This document shows, piece after piece, positions 1 through 11,932 of a stretch of 64,000 bases of DNA. The stretch lies in the NCBI GenBank assembly GCA_009617715.1, contig VTFK01000063.1:1-64000 (forward strand), read 5' to 3'. Position 1 is the stretch's first letter. Every line of letters begins with the position of its first letter. The notes beneath the pieces are model-generated. The model ran no database searches. It saw only the letters and a program-made list of their open reading frames with translations, and was not told the DNA's origin. Source of the stretch: Plectrocnemia conspersa (Eukaryota; Arthropoda; Insecta; Trichoptera; Polycentropodidae). Made by a program: the position numbers and the translations under genes.

Positions 1-3000
1 TTATCGTTACGTAAATTCTCATCTTGCCGGGCGTTTTTCTTAATATTGTCTTGCTTTCAGGCCGACGTTTACGTGTTTTAGTTTCATCTTTTATATATAT
101 AGAAATATTGTAAAAAATGTACGTGGCCAGTAGCGTGCGTATCCATCCCTTAATATGGCTATAAATAATTTAAAATAACGAATGTGAAAAGTTACAGTTC
201 TGTATGTTTTTATGCGTTTGAAATTGGTTCGTTGGAATATCTTACAGTATGATGAATAGGCGTAGGGTTTGCGTCTTAAAATAAACGATTTTTAAAATAG
301 ACTCTGTCCATCTATTTTATACTAATAAATAATATAATGTATAATTTTAATAAATTAAAATATATAATTTTATACGAATTAATTGTCATAAATTAAATCA
401 AAGATCATACGGTCGATTAGCTCACGTAAACGGCACTTTATATTTTAGTTTTTGTAAAAATGTTTTTATTAATAGGCTACTGTTGACTATTTTTAGTTAT
501 GTTGGAACCAACAAGTTAAATGCATATCATTTTATTTAAAATAAATTTGCATAGCAACAACGATTTTTTTTTTATATCATAGAAACATGTTACAAATTAA
601 TTAAATTGTATTTAATAATCGCTTTACACGTGTTAACAAACAAAGTTTGTTGTCATTTATTTTTTTGTTCAGAAATTAAGATACGTAGTTTGTATATATT
701 AGTTATATGCGTTGTTTTCTGTTTGCTCCATGCGTCTTTGAAACGGACTCAAATTGGACTAGCAGATGCGAAGAGAGAAGCGGCGGCTTCTGCGATCTTC
801 GACGGTCAAGAGCTAGTTAGTTAGCCTCCTCTTGGTCTAGAAACAGGGTCTAAGTTGTTCAAGTGTGAATCTCAGTACACGTTTCAAATGAATTTTTGGT
901 TGCCCATGTTAACTTATTTATCTATCAATGCTCCCTTTCATTTATGATTTTAATTTTTACTCTTTTATATAGAACGGCCAATTACAAAAAAATCTAGAGT
1001 TTTTGCAATAAATTGCCGTTGGATGCTTAAGCAGATTTTTTTAAATGCGTTTGAGACATGTATTTTTAATTTTTAAAATTCATGACGAGTACTTTATATT
1101 AACTTTCAAAAGAATTTTATTACAGTTGTATTTCATTTTAACAAATCGAATACTTAATTAATGCTTTTCGGCCGTTTTAGAGTTGTCGATTTCATCCCTT
1201 CATTTAGGGGTTCAAATATTAAATGGTATTAATAAACACAAATCACTTTTTAATTATGTCATTTAATATATGTTAGCCAATAAAATTTAAGCAGCACTAA
1301 TTAAACACGCCACTGGAAGCACATACCCTCGGCGACGCGCTATCTAGAGTCAGCTGTTGATTGAAGTGCATTTGGTGTCATTGTCATCAATAGAATGAGG
1401 TAGAACATATGCTTAGAGATAGAGCCCGTGCATCTCAAGAAAAAATAGTGGCGCGGACTTCTGGCTGAGGAGATCCTTTGTCTGCGAATAAAGCGTAAAG
1501 GTATGTCTTCAGACCCTTTACGCATAATGCCTAAAATTATGAGGTGAGGGCTGTGCTAGCCTATGATGCCATCCAAACCAGCTCAGGATTCAAAGAACGT
1601 CACATTGTCTGGCCACAATTAAAAGTTGGGTGCACTGTCTTTTCTGGTTGGCGACCTAAGATCAACTGATCGTCGGCGCTCAAAAACTGTCGCTATCTCT
1701 GGCGTTTGGCGAAAGGAAAGAGATATTTTCTTTGAAGCACATTTCAAACGGCTGTTTTAGAAAATTTGTAAAAAATATTTAAAATCCGTTTCTTAAATTA
1801 AAAAAAAAATAATATTGTAAAGCACTTGCCATTAAACCAATAAAAGTATATGGATGTCCTTGTTTTATATTTTTCATTATTTAAAATTATTTTCATCGTA
1901 GCTTTGTATTTAATAACTTTTATTAATATAATATTTAGTTTTTAAATCTAAACAAATATTTTCTAATAATTTTAACAGGATTTGAATCAGTAAACATTTA
2001 AAAGTTTTGAAAAGAATATGTTTTAGCATCTTAATCTACGGATGCATTTTTGGTTTAATTTTTTTATAGGAGCTCTGTTTTAGAACAGATAATCATCACT
2101 TTAAAGATGCATAAGGCCAAAAGTTTTGATTCATAGGCCCATAGGTGTAGGCTTAATCTAGATTTTGCTTGACATCCTACCTGAGCAGTTGCGAGCAACA
2201 GTCACAGGAAGGTTAATCGTCGTAATGTATGCAGCTATTTTTTAATTTCTAAAGTAGAGATATGAGAGGAAGTGGAAATAGCGCACAGTTGCACTCAGTA
2301 TATTTTATTATTTTTTGGGAATCTTAAAAAATACATTTTAAACGTAAAACTGCCACAGAAAATCATTAAATAGCGTTTCTGCTTATTATTGCACATATTA
2401 AAATTAGTCTTGTAAGCTTCTTAGAACCGTTAAAACGCTTTAGAGTTTTTTAATTAAATGATATTTTTTTTTCTATTAGAAGTAGGCAGTCTCTTAGTAT
2501 ATGCTTAAGTTCTTGCTATTCATGTTCGCAAAGAAAGCCGAAATTGTCTGTAAAAAAATTATAAAAGCCATGTAAAATACTGTATATAATAAATATAAAA
2601 AATCTGTTTTATCCTGCATTTTATTAAATTGCTGGAGGCGAGCTATGTAGTGCACCGTGCCAAATGCTTGTTAACTAACTTTATATCGCACACGATCGAA
2701 ATAAATCGTGATGTTTTGCATTATCAATCGATTTTGTATCAAATCAGACTGGAGACTAAAGAGTATATTTAAAATTAAATGTCTTTGGACAAACTGGTCA
2801 CAAATACGAACTCGCCAAAAAAATATTTCAAGTTCACTATACTCTCAGTCAGCTTCCTGATAGTCTTACAACTTAAAGACAAATTTAATGATATTCTTAA
2901 CCTTTTAGTAATGTATTTATTTAATATTTCTGTCTTGAAACATCTTGAGATTATTTTGAATTGATGGAGTCTACCAAAATTAGAATTGCAAATTATAAAA

Positions 3001-3260
3001 AATAAATAAATTATTTTGCTATTTATACTATTATTTATGCTAAGCCCAGTTGATTGGAATCAAACGCATTTTTCAAGGCTTTGAAAGGAATCCCATATCA
3101 TAAGAATTATAGCACGCCACTAAGACGTACCGCACGCTATATAAATAAAAAAACCTTGATATTTTTCAACATGTACTATATAAGCGACTTAATAAAACGG
3201 CAATATTTCAATGCGAAAAAAATACTTTTGCATGCGTTATATTATATATGTGCGATTTAA
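1..3260. other. AT-rich non-coding stretch
   Basis: I see no supportable gene here. Short reading frames are present but none resembles a known protein. Two weak exon-like signals exist. A pyrimidine tract ending in CAG near 59 is followed by six codons and a stop, and another ends near 672 before a 50-codon open stretch. The region 1310-1740 is less A+T-rich and holds a hairpin at 1493-1523. The rest is low-complexity A/T sequence. Confidence 0.5.
1493..1523. repeat. Imperfect palindrome (hairpin)
   Basis: GCGTAAAGG at 1493-1501 pairs exactly with CCTTTACGC at 1515-1523. Inside, GTCT pairs with AGAC around a two-base centre, leaving a three-base bulge. It is one of the stronger small hairpins in the first 3 kb. 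No function can be assigned. Confidence 0.6.
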
Positions 3261-3279
3261 TATCTACTATTGTCTTTTT

Positions 3280-3860
3280 GATTTAGCAAAGGGTCAGCTA
3301 AAAATTGAACCATGACCCAGTGAAGTATGGTAGGTGAAAGAGAGGCTTAATGCGCCACTATCTTTTTTCTCCTCACTTCTAGCATTTCATACTGTGGAAA
3401 ATTGCCACTATAAATCTGAGCGGGAGACCATTGTTTCTCAAAGGACACGTCCGTGAGGGTTTTCTTTTATCAAGTGTCTTCTTTTCATCCTGTTTTTCAC
3501 TTCCAATCCGAAGATATCATCTTCCTACTCACGACCATTGTTTCGTAACGAAGCGCCGGCATTAAATATTATACCGCTCAGATAAAACCCCTGAGAATTT
3601 ATTCTCTCTGATATCGAGGCTTGGGTGTGTGTGCAATAAAATTATATTAGTTCCTCAAATGTCCACCGCACACCCTCGAAGAACGAACGAGTGACGTAAA
3701 GGGAAACCACCCGTCGCAATGCGAGAGCTGTTAACAAGGGTAAATATTTGAGTCATGGCGGAAGCTAAGGGATACATGCCTGTGTCATTTGACTAATGAA
3801 GTTTGGAAGCATTCTCTGAACGGTTGCTGATAAATCTGAATTTATGTCATAATACCGCAA
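3280..3860. other. GC-richer non-coding island
   Basis: About 500 bases with clearly higher G+C and far fewer homopolymer runs than the flanks. No long open frame crosses it and no transposon signature was recognised. Such islands in AT-rich insect DNA are often conserved cis-regulatory sequence or small exons. That is inference; only the composition is observed. Confidence 0.35.
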
Positions 3861-3998
3861 CCCTCATGACTTTTCTTAGAAGAAGATGGAGCGTAATTAA
3901 AAATATACAATACCTAAATATTGTCTAGCTTTAAAATGCTCTAGCGATATAAATTAATAATTATTAAAGAAAGAATATTATTCAAAATAATATTTAAC

Positions 3999-4535
3999 AT
4001 GTCACTGTCAAAGCCAGAAACGAAGAAAAAATAGTTCTCTGGGTGTGCTTTTAATGCAGAACTAAGTGAGGATTATTTTGTTAGTGAATTAGACTACAAG
4101 GCAAAAAAAATACATTGTCAATAACAAAATATGTTTAACTAACAAAAAAGCAATTTATTAACGAAAGTGAATAATTAAAATGAAGCTGCGAGTTTAAAAT
4201 TCCTGCAATAAGTCAAGTAAGAAAAGCCATTTACCGATGTTAAGTTAATTAAATCGTATTTGAATTTAGCAGTCAAAGAAATGTGTGCAATGAAAATGGA
4301 TTTATTTAAACTCTTAGCCTTTTTGCGAAAGTAGCAGGAGTTGAGCACATTGAGAGAAAATTTGATAGTCAATTATATTACAAGGAAAATGATTTTTTGC
4401 TGTTATTTTGAGGAGTTACTGCCGAGTTAAAAGTAACTATAGAATAAACTGCAGGAACAATTACAGGTTAAAATATGTCAGGGTAGTTCAGATTTTGTTA
4501 AGAATTTACAATCAAAATTGGGAACAGCTAAATGA
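3999..4535 (+). pseudogene. hAT transposase fragment (GTF2IRD2/FAM200-like), N-terminal part
   Basis: Translating from the ATG at 3999 gives a decayed protein opening MSLSKPETKKK, which resembles the usual start of GTF2IRD2/ZBED-type hAT transposases. After several stops, the frame starting at 4221 reads EKPFTDVKLIKSYLNLAVKE and continues with EMCAMKMDLFK. This matches the family's conserved 'KPF-D-xx-IK' segment before the catalytic core. A later stretch, LQEQLQVKICQGSSDFV near 4450-4500, fits the region just before the first catalytic aspartate. Stops interrupt the frame, so it is dead. It ends at the TSD of the 1.3 kb element at 4544, which appears to have inserted at its downstream edge. 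Family assignment is by motif recall only. Confidence 0.55.
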
Positions 4536-4543
4536 GTTATAAC
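4536..4543. repeat. Target-site duplication, left (copy A hAT-like)
   Basis: GTTATAAC directly abuts the left terminus and pairs with GTCATAAC at 5845-5852 on the right, differing at one base. Confidence 0.75.
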
Positions 4544-5844
4544 TAGGGCTCTCAATCGAATATTGTAATATTCAATCATACAAATCAAATAATTGATCGA
4601 ATATTCATACAATATTCGTTTATACTATCTCGAATGAAATTTAAAAAATCTTAGAATGAAACAATTTAAATACTTGAGAAATAAATTAAACGTTTTTACT
4701 TTTAATATACTTGAGTGACTAGTTCCGCTCCAAAACTCATAGTCCTTTATGTGCCATTATTTTGCTTCGAAATGTGAGACAATGAGACGCTTTTCTTATC
4801 AAAAAAAATGCTTTTACACCTTCGAAAAATTTTTTGAATAAAATATTTATTGAGGTGACTGCTATGACCGAAATGCGCAGAATTCAATCGTTGAACGAAA
4901 AAAAATATTTAAAAAATTCGCTCTTAATTGTCGTTTAATGCTTATCTTAAAAACAGGAGTGCGTCACGTCAAATTTTCATGAAGTTCATGTTACGTTTTT
5001 ATTTATATCTGTGTTGTTTTAAGACACAAGTATTGTATATCAATTAATTCAATAATTCTATCACTTTTCGGGCTTAAAATCATAATAAATAGTTATTTTT
5101 TATAAAAAGCAATTTATTAGGTAGCTTATAAACTTTTAGAGGCATATTTAATAATTTCAATGGAAGGTTTGTCGCAAAAAATTCTCCAAAATTTCGTTAC
5201 ATTTAATTTTTGTAAATATGATTTTAAATAACTTATATTTTTGGCCTATCATAAAATCATAAATTGGCAATTGAAAAATTGTTTTAATATAAAAACAATC
5301 TAATCAAATATTTAGCTGACATATCTCTAATCATTAAATTATACTTAAATAATTATTAATTAAGTTTGAATATAATATTAATTTTAGAAACTGTTAATTT
5401 ATTTCTAGTTTTTAAATTTATATACAAATCCACACAAAAAAACGTTGATACAGATTTGATCTTAATATATAACAAAGTTAATTTAACTATTGTATGTACA
5501 AAAAATCGATAAAATGTTCCACCTATTTTGCTGAATCAACTTAATCGCAGCTGATCTTAATTTTATTGATTTGAAAAAGTTTTTTTGACGCCTTTACTAA
5601 TCAGTAATTCGCACAACATATTCTATAAAATTTATAAAAATGATTATGAAGCTATTAAATATTTATTAAAATGATTATTATCAACCAATAATTATTTTAT
5701 ATTTAAATAATATTTTACAGGTTGATTTCTAGTACTGATTTAAACCGAAAAACAAATTACAAATATACTCAAATATTGTAATACTTCATCAATTTTTTAT
5801 TCAATATTCGAGTAGTTGAAATCTACGAATAATTAAGAACCTTA
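4544..5844. mobile_element. Non-autonomous hAT-like element, complete with 8-bp TSD (copy A)
   Basis: The element begins TAGGGCTCTCAATCGAATATT and ends with the near-complement (TACGAATAATTAAGAACCTTA). It is flanked by GTTATAAC at 4536-4543 and GTCATAAC at 5845-5852, a 7/8 match. An 8-bp duplication with short imperfect TIRs is typical of hAT elements. The interior is A/T-rich with no open frame, so it is non-autonomous. Both ends are rich in the ATTCGAATA/AATATTCG motif in both orientations (subterminal repeats). A second, diverged copy lies at about 38782-39915. The mismatch in the TSD suggests an old insertion. Confidence 0.82.
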
Positions 5845-5874
5845 GTCATAACATAACAAATATTCAAGGTATTA

Positions 5875-6110
5875 ATTGCTGCATGTATGTCATTATTTAA
5901 CAGCAAAAAGAGCAGAGCACCCAAATTAGGTCCTTGTGCTACTCCAGAATAAACTTAAGTACTCCAGAACGAGCTTAAGTAGCTCGAAAAAAGTTTACAA
6001 GACCGTTCGAAAAACTGAAGTTGCGTAACTTTCCAAGAGTAGCCAATGACAAACTTTGTCGAATGCTTTTTGAAAATTAGTATAGGCTACTTCGAAATGG
6101 ATTTTAGAAT
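5875..6110 (-). pseudogene. Non-LTR retrotransposon reverse transcriptase fragment
   Basis: Read on the minus strand, the sequence near 6080-6030 gives FQKAFDKVCHWLLLES, the 'F-KAFD-V-H' signature of Jockey/CR1-type RT. After a spacer with stops it gives GVAQGPNLGALLFLLLNND (5960-5890), a worn form of the RT motif usually written GVPQGSNLGPLLF. The distance between the motifs and their order agree with LINE RT palm motifs. Stops and frame changes show it is dead. It starts within 40 bases of the TSD of the hAT-like element at 4544-5844. Confidence 0.75.
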
Positions 6111-7600
6111 CATGAAATTTTGTCACCGTCATTGAAAAGAACAAAAACCAATGTTTTTGGTCTATTTGCGCTGATTTTACATTTTAACGATTAAGATCTT
6201 TACCTCTGTAATATGCTTTATTGTAAATATAATTGATTTGATACGAAAACTTTGGTATTTCAATTACCATTTAGAATAAAAGTTAGTGAAGTAGAAAAAA
6301 ATATATTTCTTTATAATTTTGTACATTTAATGCTTAAAAAGTATATATGTATATACAAAAAATATTATATGTTAACTTTATACAACACTTAATATGTTTT
6401 TGTATATATTTTTGAGTAATTATGGTAGTGTTTTATAAGAAACACAAGCATATATTACCTTTTACCAGATCTTATTTATATTAAAAAATACATACTTTAA
6501 CCTAGTTGAAGATATATGTACATATATTAACATATGTGATCATATTAATATCCAATGTATGTGTATCTTCAGCTAATTTAAATAACTAGCTATTGATACC
6601 TCACTGTCGTGAGGTACCAGGCTAGCGAGTGTGCGAATACAGGACCCTTAACTTTTTGAGTTTTAAATATTATTTTTGCTTCGTTCTAATTATTTTGAAT
6701 CTATTTTTAAATTAAATGGTTAAAATAAAACTGTTGTGTAGCTGTGCGATTTAGAATATAAACAAGAAGAGATCGTATGTGCGCGTCCGAGAGATATGCG
6801 GTTGATCCTAGTTCTTTTTTGACCGTTACCGCGTTACTGCGTAAACGCACTACATTGCGCACTACATGATAGTCAAAATGGTTCAATCTATAAAAACTAA
6901 TATTATAAAGTAAACATATTTTTCCTAATGTTTATTTTATAACTGAAAAATTTAATTTAAATCCTTTTATAATATTCTAAAAATGAAATAGTAGGTAATC
7001 CGTTAATGCAACAAGCTTGATTAACCTAAAATTTTATTTACATGTATTATTGTAACTTTTAATAATTTGAGAACCATTTAAGTTAAATTTATTATACGTA
7101 TTTTTGCTTTATTTATTATTATTATTTTATTAATTTATTTAGTTGATAAAGCTATTTTTACACTATACAAATTTAACTAAAAAAATAATGCACGCAGGCG
7201 TTAACACAATCGTCATCTATTAAGTGTAGTTTAAAATCAAATGTATTTTAATAATAATGTTATACTAATATTACAGCTTATAACAAATATACTTTACTAT
7301 ATACGACCCATTTTAATTTAATTATTTATCACAATATTGATTTTCAAGAGCTTAGGAAAATCTAGGAAAACCTAATCGAAGATGATCAATCTGAATTATA
7401 AATATAATATAATTATTAATTTCGATCTTCAACGCATGATGTAATTCTGAAAACACAATAGTCTATATAAGATTCGAAGTATTACTCACCAGCCTATACC
7501 ACTCGTCTAGCATACTGGCAAATTAACAGTATCTTTAGTTACCTTGTTCAAATATAATCGTCGCTCTTTTCCGTGTTCTTGTGAAATGGTTCAATATAAA
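6111..7600. other. AT-rich non-coding stretch
   Basis: No gene or recognised element. A small hairpin lies at about 6597-6616, where TACCTCA pairs with TGAGGTA around a six-base loop. The remainder is low-complexity A/T DNA. Confidence 0.5.
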
Positions 7601-8070
7601 TTTTATTTAATATATTTCACGGAAGTATTACAAAGTTATTCTCAACCGTAAACGTCTCCAGTTTAAGCGTAAATCCGGCCCTGTAGAAGCTGGGAGGTTA
7701 ATTATTTTTACGCAAAATTTCTCCATGACATTTATGGACACTTCCCTATTTACTTCGTCGCGGGAAGGCATCCGTGAAAACATTATTCGCTTTCGTCGTA
7801 CGAAAACTTTGCTCCGTTGTTTTGTGTCATTATACAAATCAAAATGTCACCGAAACGTGAATGTTTAAATTTGCATGAAAAAGGCGCGACGAAAGGTACT
7901 CAAAAGGCAAAAACGGTTTCGCTGTTAAGTAGGCTGACCATAATGAGACAAAAACGGGTGGGCGGGAGTGCTAAGGGGAGGTTGAATATCCATACAGAGT
8001 GGGACATTAAAAAATATCAAGAATACAAGCTAATTTGCACGTTTAGTGATTGTTGTTGTTCTTTTTAACA
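7601..8070. other. GC-richer island with an unrecognised small ORF
   Basis: This block is less A+T-rich than the flanks. On the plus strand an ATG at 7844 opens about 75 codons beginning MSPKRECLNLHEKG, lysine/arginine-rich, ending at 8068. I do not recognise the product. Near 7675-7683 the sequence CGGCCCTG, read on the minus strand, resembles a hAT-type terminus (CAGGGCCGGATTTACG), but no partner end or TSD was found. The block may be a conserved non-coding element, a decayed transposon end or a small exon. Confidence 0.25.
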
Positions 8071-9140
8071 AATTAAATTAAAATAATCACAATAGGGTAA
8101 CCAGAAAATTATCACATATTTACCGTATTTAAATCTGCATATAAATAAATTAAATCAATTACTAAGCATATGATTTAAATCAACTACTCACAAATGCTTT
8201 CAATGCTCACAGCCAAACATGAGCAAAAAACGAAATACATACAGTAATCACCAAAGGTGAGAATTTTTCATATACTTCACTCTTCATATTTATATAAAAT
8301 TGCTTAATAAATTTTTTCTCTCAACTTAGTTATTATTAAATATTCTCTGTGGAGATGGGCTTCCATCAACCGTCTGCCTTTTAGTGTCAAAAAATTCCAT
8401 ATTATGTCACATTTTTTATTTCATTCACCATCAGCATATTTATACGATCTCAATGGAAACGTTCTAGTTATAAAAAAATACCCACCAGGATGTCTATCGA
8501 TCGATAGTTTTAGTATGGCTTTGAAAACTTAATGTTTAAAAAATATTGCACAGACATTCTAGTATTTATATGCAAAATATCAGCATCTATGATGATTATA
8601 AATATAAATTATATTTAAATAGGGTAGGAGCTAATATTATAGTATTTTGTTACATCTCGAACTTTAAAGTAACTAGTTTTTAATTTTATTAAGATTTGTT
8701 TTAATAATAACATCCACAATATAGTTTTTGCTCAACTATTAAATAGTATTACTGTTACAATCCTGGATTATCATCGGTTAATCTAGCTATTACTAGATTT
8801 TTCAATAGTCACTATGCTAGTGTAATAATAAAACTCTCTGAATTTAATACGAAGCTATAAAAACAGCCATCAATAACGTTTTCCGTTTGCCATTATAACG
8901 TTATTTTTCGAAAGCGCTTTCAAAAATAGCCATTGAAACTATTCCGATAAATTTTCGTTGTATTAAAACCTACTCTGAAATAACTTTATTTTATTAAACG
9001 CCACTAAGAAAATTTAGAATCTAAATCTCTATATGTTTCGCAAAGGTTCAAGCTGTGATCAATACATTATTGTGTTTTTTAACCTTAAAGAAAACACATA
9101 GAGAGATCGAGAGATATTACACATCCTTATTTTTACAGGC
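8071..9140. other. AT-rich non-coding stretch with small palindromes
   Basis: No gene seen. At about 8873-8930, ATAACGTT is repeated inverted and a 12-bp palindrome GAAAGCGCTTTC follows. The rest is ordinary A/T-rich DNA. Confidence 0.45.
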
Positions 9141-9560
9141 TATAAATATACAAAAAGCGTGACATGTTGCGGTCACCCACTTCCTTATTATTATTGCGCA
9201 CACATTGGCCAAATATCGGGTGTGTATAAATTCGGTCGCGCGCCCCTTATTTGATACAAGTTTTTAATGGCAGCCATAAATTCACCCCTCGGTCAACTAC
9301 CAAAATTTCAACAACTGTGCTTTCGCCGCTTAACGTGAATTATCATGTAAATTTCGTAACTGATGTTTGATTGTTTCTCCCCTTCCCTGCCTATGGCGCT
9401 ATTCATTTACTCTCAGGGGAAAAAGTTAACACCCCATAACAGTATGCTGATCAAGCGTACCGTTTTAAACGATACAATGCCGTTAAAAATCGCTTGTATA
9501 CGTACTGAATCAATTGATATATCTGTCACAATATTTTTATTGCAAATATGTTTATAAATA
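9141..9560. other. GC-richer non-coding island
   Basis: This block contrasts with its A/T-rich flanks and contains TATAAAT near 9225 next to a CG-rich stretch, and CCATAAA (a Hox/caudal-like core) near 9273. No coding signature. It is a candidate regulatory element on composition alone. Confidence 0.3.
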
Positions 9561-9636
9561 TCAAGTTTATATTAGCAACCATTTTGCTTTACTACATTAA
9601 GTTATTTTTTAAAAATATATAAATTAATATTATTAG

Positions 9637-10140
9637 TTACCGTGGGCATCATAAGATTCCCTATCGAGCTCGACGGTTCACCGTTACATTCTAATTAGAA
9701 TCCACTACTATTTGTCTCTCAGCCATACACCATGGGGGTGTTACCCTGCGCTTCTAAAGAAATATTCACCATTTTATTTTTATTATATAATAATGCTCTT
9801 TTCTTATAATAAATACAAATATTTTATTGCTTTTGGAAACAACAATAGTAGGAACACATTTAATATTGACTATAATAATTATATTTATTTAAAAGATCTT
9901 TGAAATTCCGCGCAAAATTAAAAAAATTAGATACATAAGTAGCAAAATTATATAATGAAATTAGTGGTATTGTAGATTATTAAAATGTATTCATTTAACA
10001 ATCCAGAACTGACGCCGATCTCCTAGAAATAAAAGTAGGAGGGGTGTCGCACGCAACGAAGAAAGAGACAAAGCATGCTATTTCGTGTAACGGTACTTCG
10101 TCCAGACGACATGGGAATCTTATGAAGCTTACCGTGGCAC
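9637..10140. mobile_element. MITE-like element with long imperfect terminal inverted repeats
   Basis: The left arm (9637-9745) and the reverse complement of the right arm (10035-10140) align over about 100 bases. Both carry CATAAGATTCCC, then a TCG/GACG block, CCGTTACA and TTTGTCTCT in the same order. The arms are separated by about 290 bases of A/T-rich DNA with no coding capacity. Outer termini resemble ACCGTGG. No clear TSD was found, so the superfamily is unknown. Confidence 0.65.
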
Positions 10141-10418
10141 CGTGTTTATTATGACAATTTTAATAATAGCGTTTTACTCGCAAAAAAAATATTTTTACGG
10201 AAAACAGGACTTTCTAAAGCAATCCGAAAAAATAGGGCTCTGCCAGAATCTCAAAAATATATAATTAATGCTCCTACAGAAAAAGTAAAACGCTTATCCA
10301 AATGTGAAAAAAAAATAAAAAAATAGATTTCAGAATGATATCTAATTTTAATAACAGCCAGATTATAGACACGGGGAAAAACCAGAACGTCCGGCATTAT
10401 ATACCTTAACACTATAAT

Positions 10419-10592
10419 GGCCGCACACACAACATGTGTGTTTTTGTTTTTTCTTACGTTAGTGGCGGGGCACACAGCATGTGTGTTTTTCTCCGCCGGC
10501 GGTTTATGTCCGGTAACACAACCCTTGTGTATATTCTTTTTAATCGTTAGTGGCCCTGTTATACAGCTAATGTGTCATTTTATTTTTGAGTA
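10419..10592. repeat. Degenerate tandem repeat, about 44-bp unit, four copies
   Basis: Four successive units begin near 10419, 10462, 10506 and 10550. Each has a G/C-rich lead (GGCC or GGCGGGG), then an ACACA..TGTGT core that is itself nearly palindromic (for example CACACAGCATGTGTG), then a T-rich tail. The units are increasingly diverged from left to right. An 84-codon open frame covers them and is probably a by-product. Confidence 0.6.
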
Positions 10593-11566
10593 CCATACAG
10601 AGGTCCTCAATATTTTCAGTAAAGGGCCACATTTAATTTTATTGGCGAATGACGAACTGGTATTTTTATAATAAATTTAATTATAGTTGTATGTTTTAAA
10701 ATAAAATATTGTACGAATCGATTTTATTTTGTTCATTATATTTATTGTTGTTGTTGAAAATTCCTAAATATAAAAAAATAATTAGTTTTTCTCGATCGAT
10801 ATTTTAATTTTATAAAATTTATTTTGAAGTATTATATGTTTGTTCGCAAAGTATACCCCAAAATATAAACTATTTTTTATATTACTATTATTTTAAAAAC
10901 TAATCATATCTTGAAATTCGATACAAAAATAAAATAAAAATAAAATGCTGGCTTGAGGGTTGAAGAAATATGAAGTTTCTATTTCTATGATAGATGTGTG
11001 ACTTTTATTTCTCGAGTAAATGTTCTAAATTATTTAATAATAATATAATAGTATTTTCATAATAATATAGTATTATAATAAAACAATATTGGTATTATCA
11101 TATATATATAATTTGTAATAGAAATCATAATTATTATAATTTGTGATAGAAATTGTGTAAAAAATATATTATTGAAATAAAGAAATAATATGTTTAATTT
11201 GTATTCGTAGCCAAATTGTGGCTAGCATGAGACTGAGAATGGCATATTATTCAATATGCAATACAGATGTGAACCCATAGAGTGAACCTTTCGGACAACA
11301 TGTGCACTTTTTTTTTATAAATATATGTATATCACTGTTCTTCCATTCAAACTAAAGACAATTCAAGGTCCTTTTCGATGACATTTATTTCCTTTGCGCA
11401 GATTGACAAATGTTTATTTTTTTTACAAATGACAGACACATAAAATTTTGTCCCATAAATTTCATCCCCCTCTTTGTCATGTCTTACAAGTGTATTACTG
11501 GCAGCATTTAGGTGTTGCATTCGTGTGTTGAACGTAAACAAGGATGGATATTGGTTTTGTGAAGAT
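10593..11566. other. AT-rich non-coding stretch
   Basis: No supportable gene. Mostly simple A/T sequence, becoming less A/T-rich after 11340. An 82-codon minus-strand open frame lies at 11347-11595 but matches nothing I recognise, and it overlaps the LTR start. Confidence 0.45.
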
Positions 11567-11608
11567 TCCCTTGTAGCGACCACCCATTGAGGCACATTTA
11601 AAGGGCGA

Positions 11609-11665
11609 TTGTCTCATTGTTAAATGACCGTGACCAAAAACGTTCATTCATTAACAATGAGACAA
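11609..11665. repeat. Perfect 15-bp inverted repeat in LTR copy 1
   Basis: TTGTCTCATTGTTAA at 11609-11623 is the exact reverse complement of the sequence at 11651-11665, with a 27-base loop. The same hairpin, with one mismatch, is kept in LTR copy 2 at 27066-27120. Confidence 0.85.
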
Positions 11666-11925
11666 ACATCATGGCACAAGAGGGATTTCTTTTGACCACA
11701 GCACGAGTTGTTAAAATAATCCCTTTTGTGACAAAACGGTACGGACGCAATCAATCACCACAACGCAAACCCTTTCTTTACAATTCAAAAGTCTGGAGCC
11801 AAGAAAAAAACTGGCATTCGAAATACACATCCGATTTCTCGAATTCTAAGAAGACACTGCAGCGATTGGTCAGGAGATTGATGCACAATCGTGATTGGCC
11901 AGCTAGAGTGCATCCCTCTAAAGGA

Positions 11926-11932
11926 TATAAGC
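11926..11932 (+). promoter_or_regulatory. TATA-like box of LTR copy 1
   Basis: The TATAAG sequence follows two GATTGG boxes and precedes CCCGGACTC. The same order occurs in copy 2 (minus strand, around 26799-26805). Conservation between copies supports a real core promoter of the element, reading toward the piggyBac transposase about 440 bases downstream. Confidence 0.45.

Noticed and set aside
58..80. Terminal exon (CAG followed by ADVYVF and stop)
   Set aside because: Six codons are too few to support; the window begins just upstream so no partner exon can be seen.
6597..6620. Hairpin containing TGAGGTA, the let-7 seed
   Set aside because: Only the seven-base seed matches; the following bases (CCAGGC) differ from let-7 and the stem is too short for a miRNA precursor.
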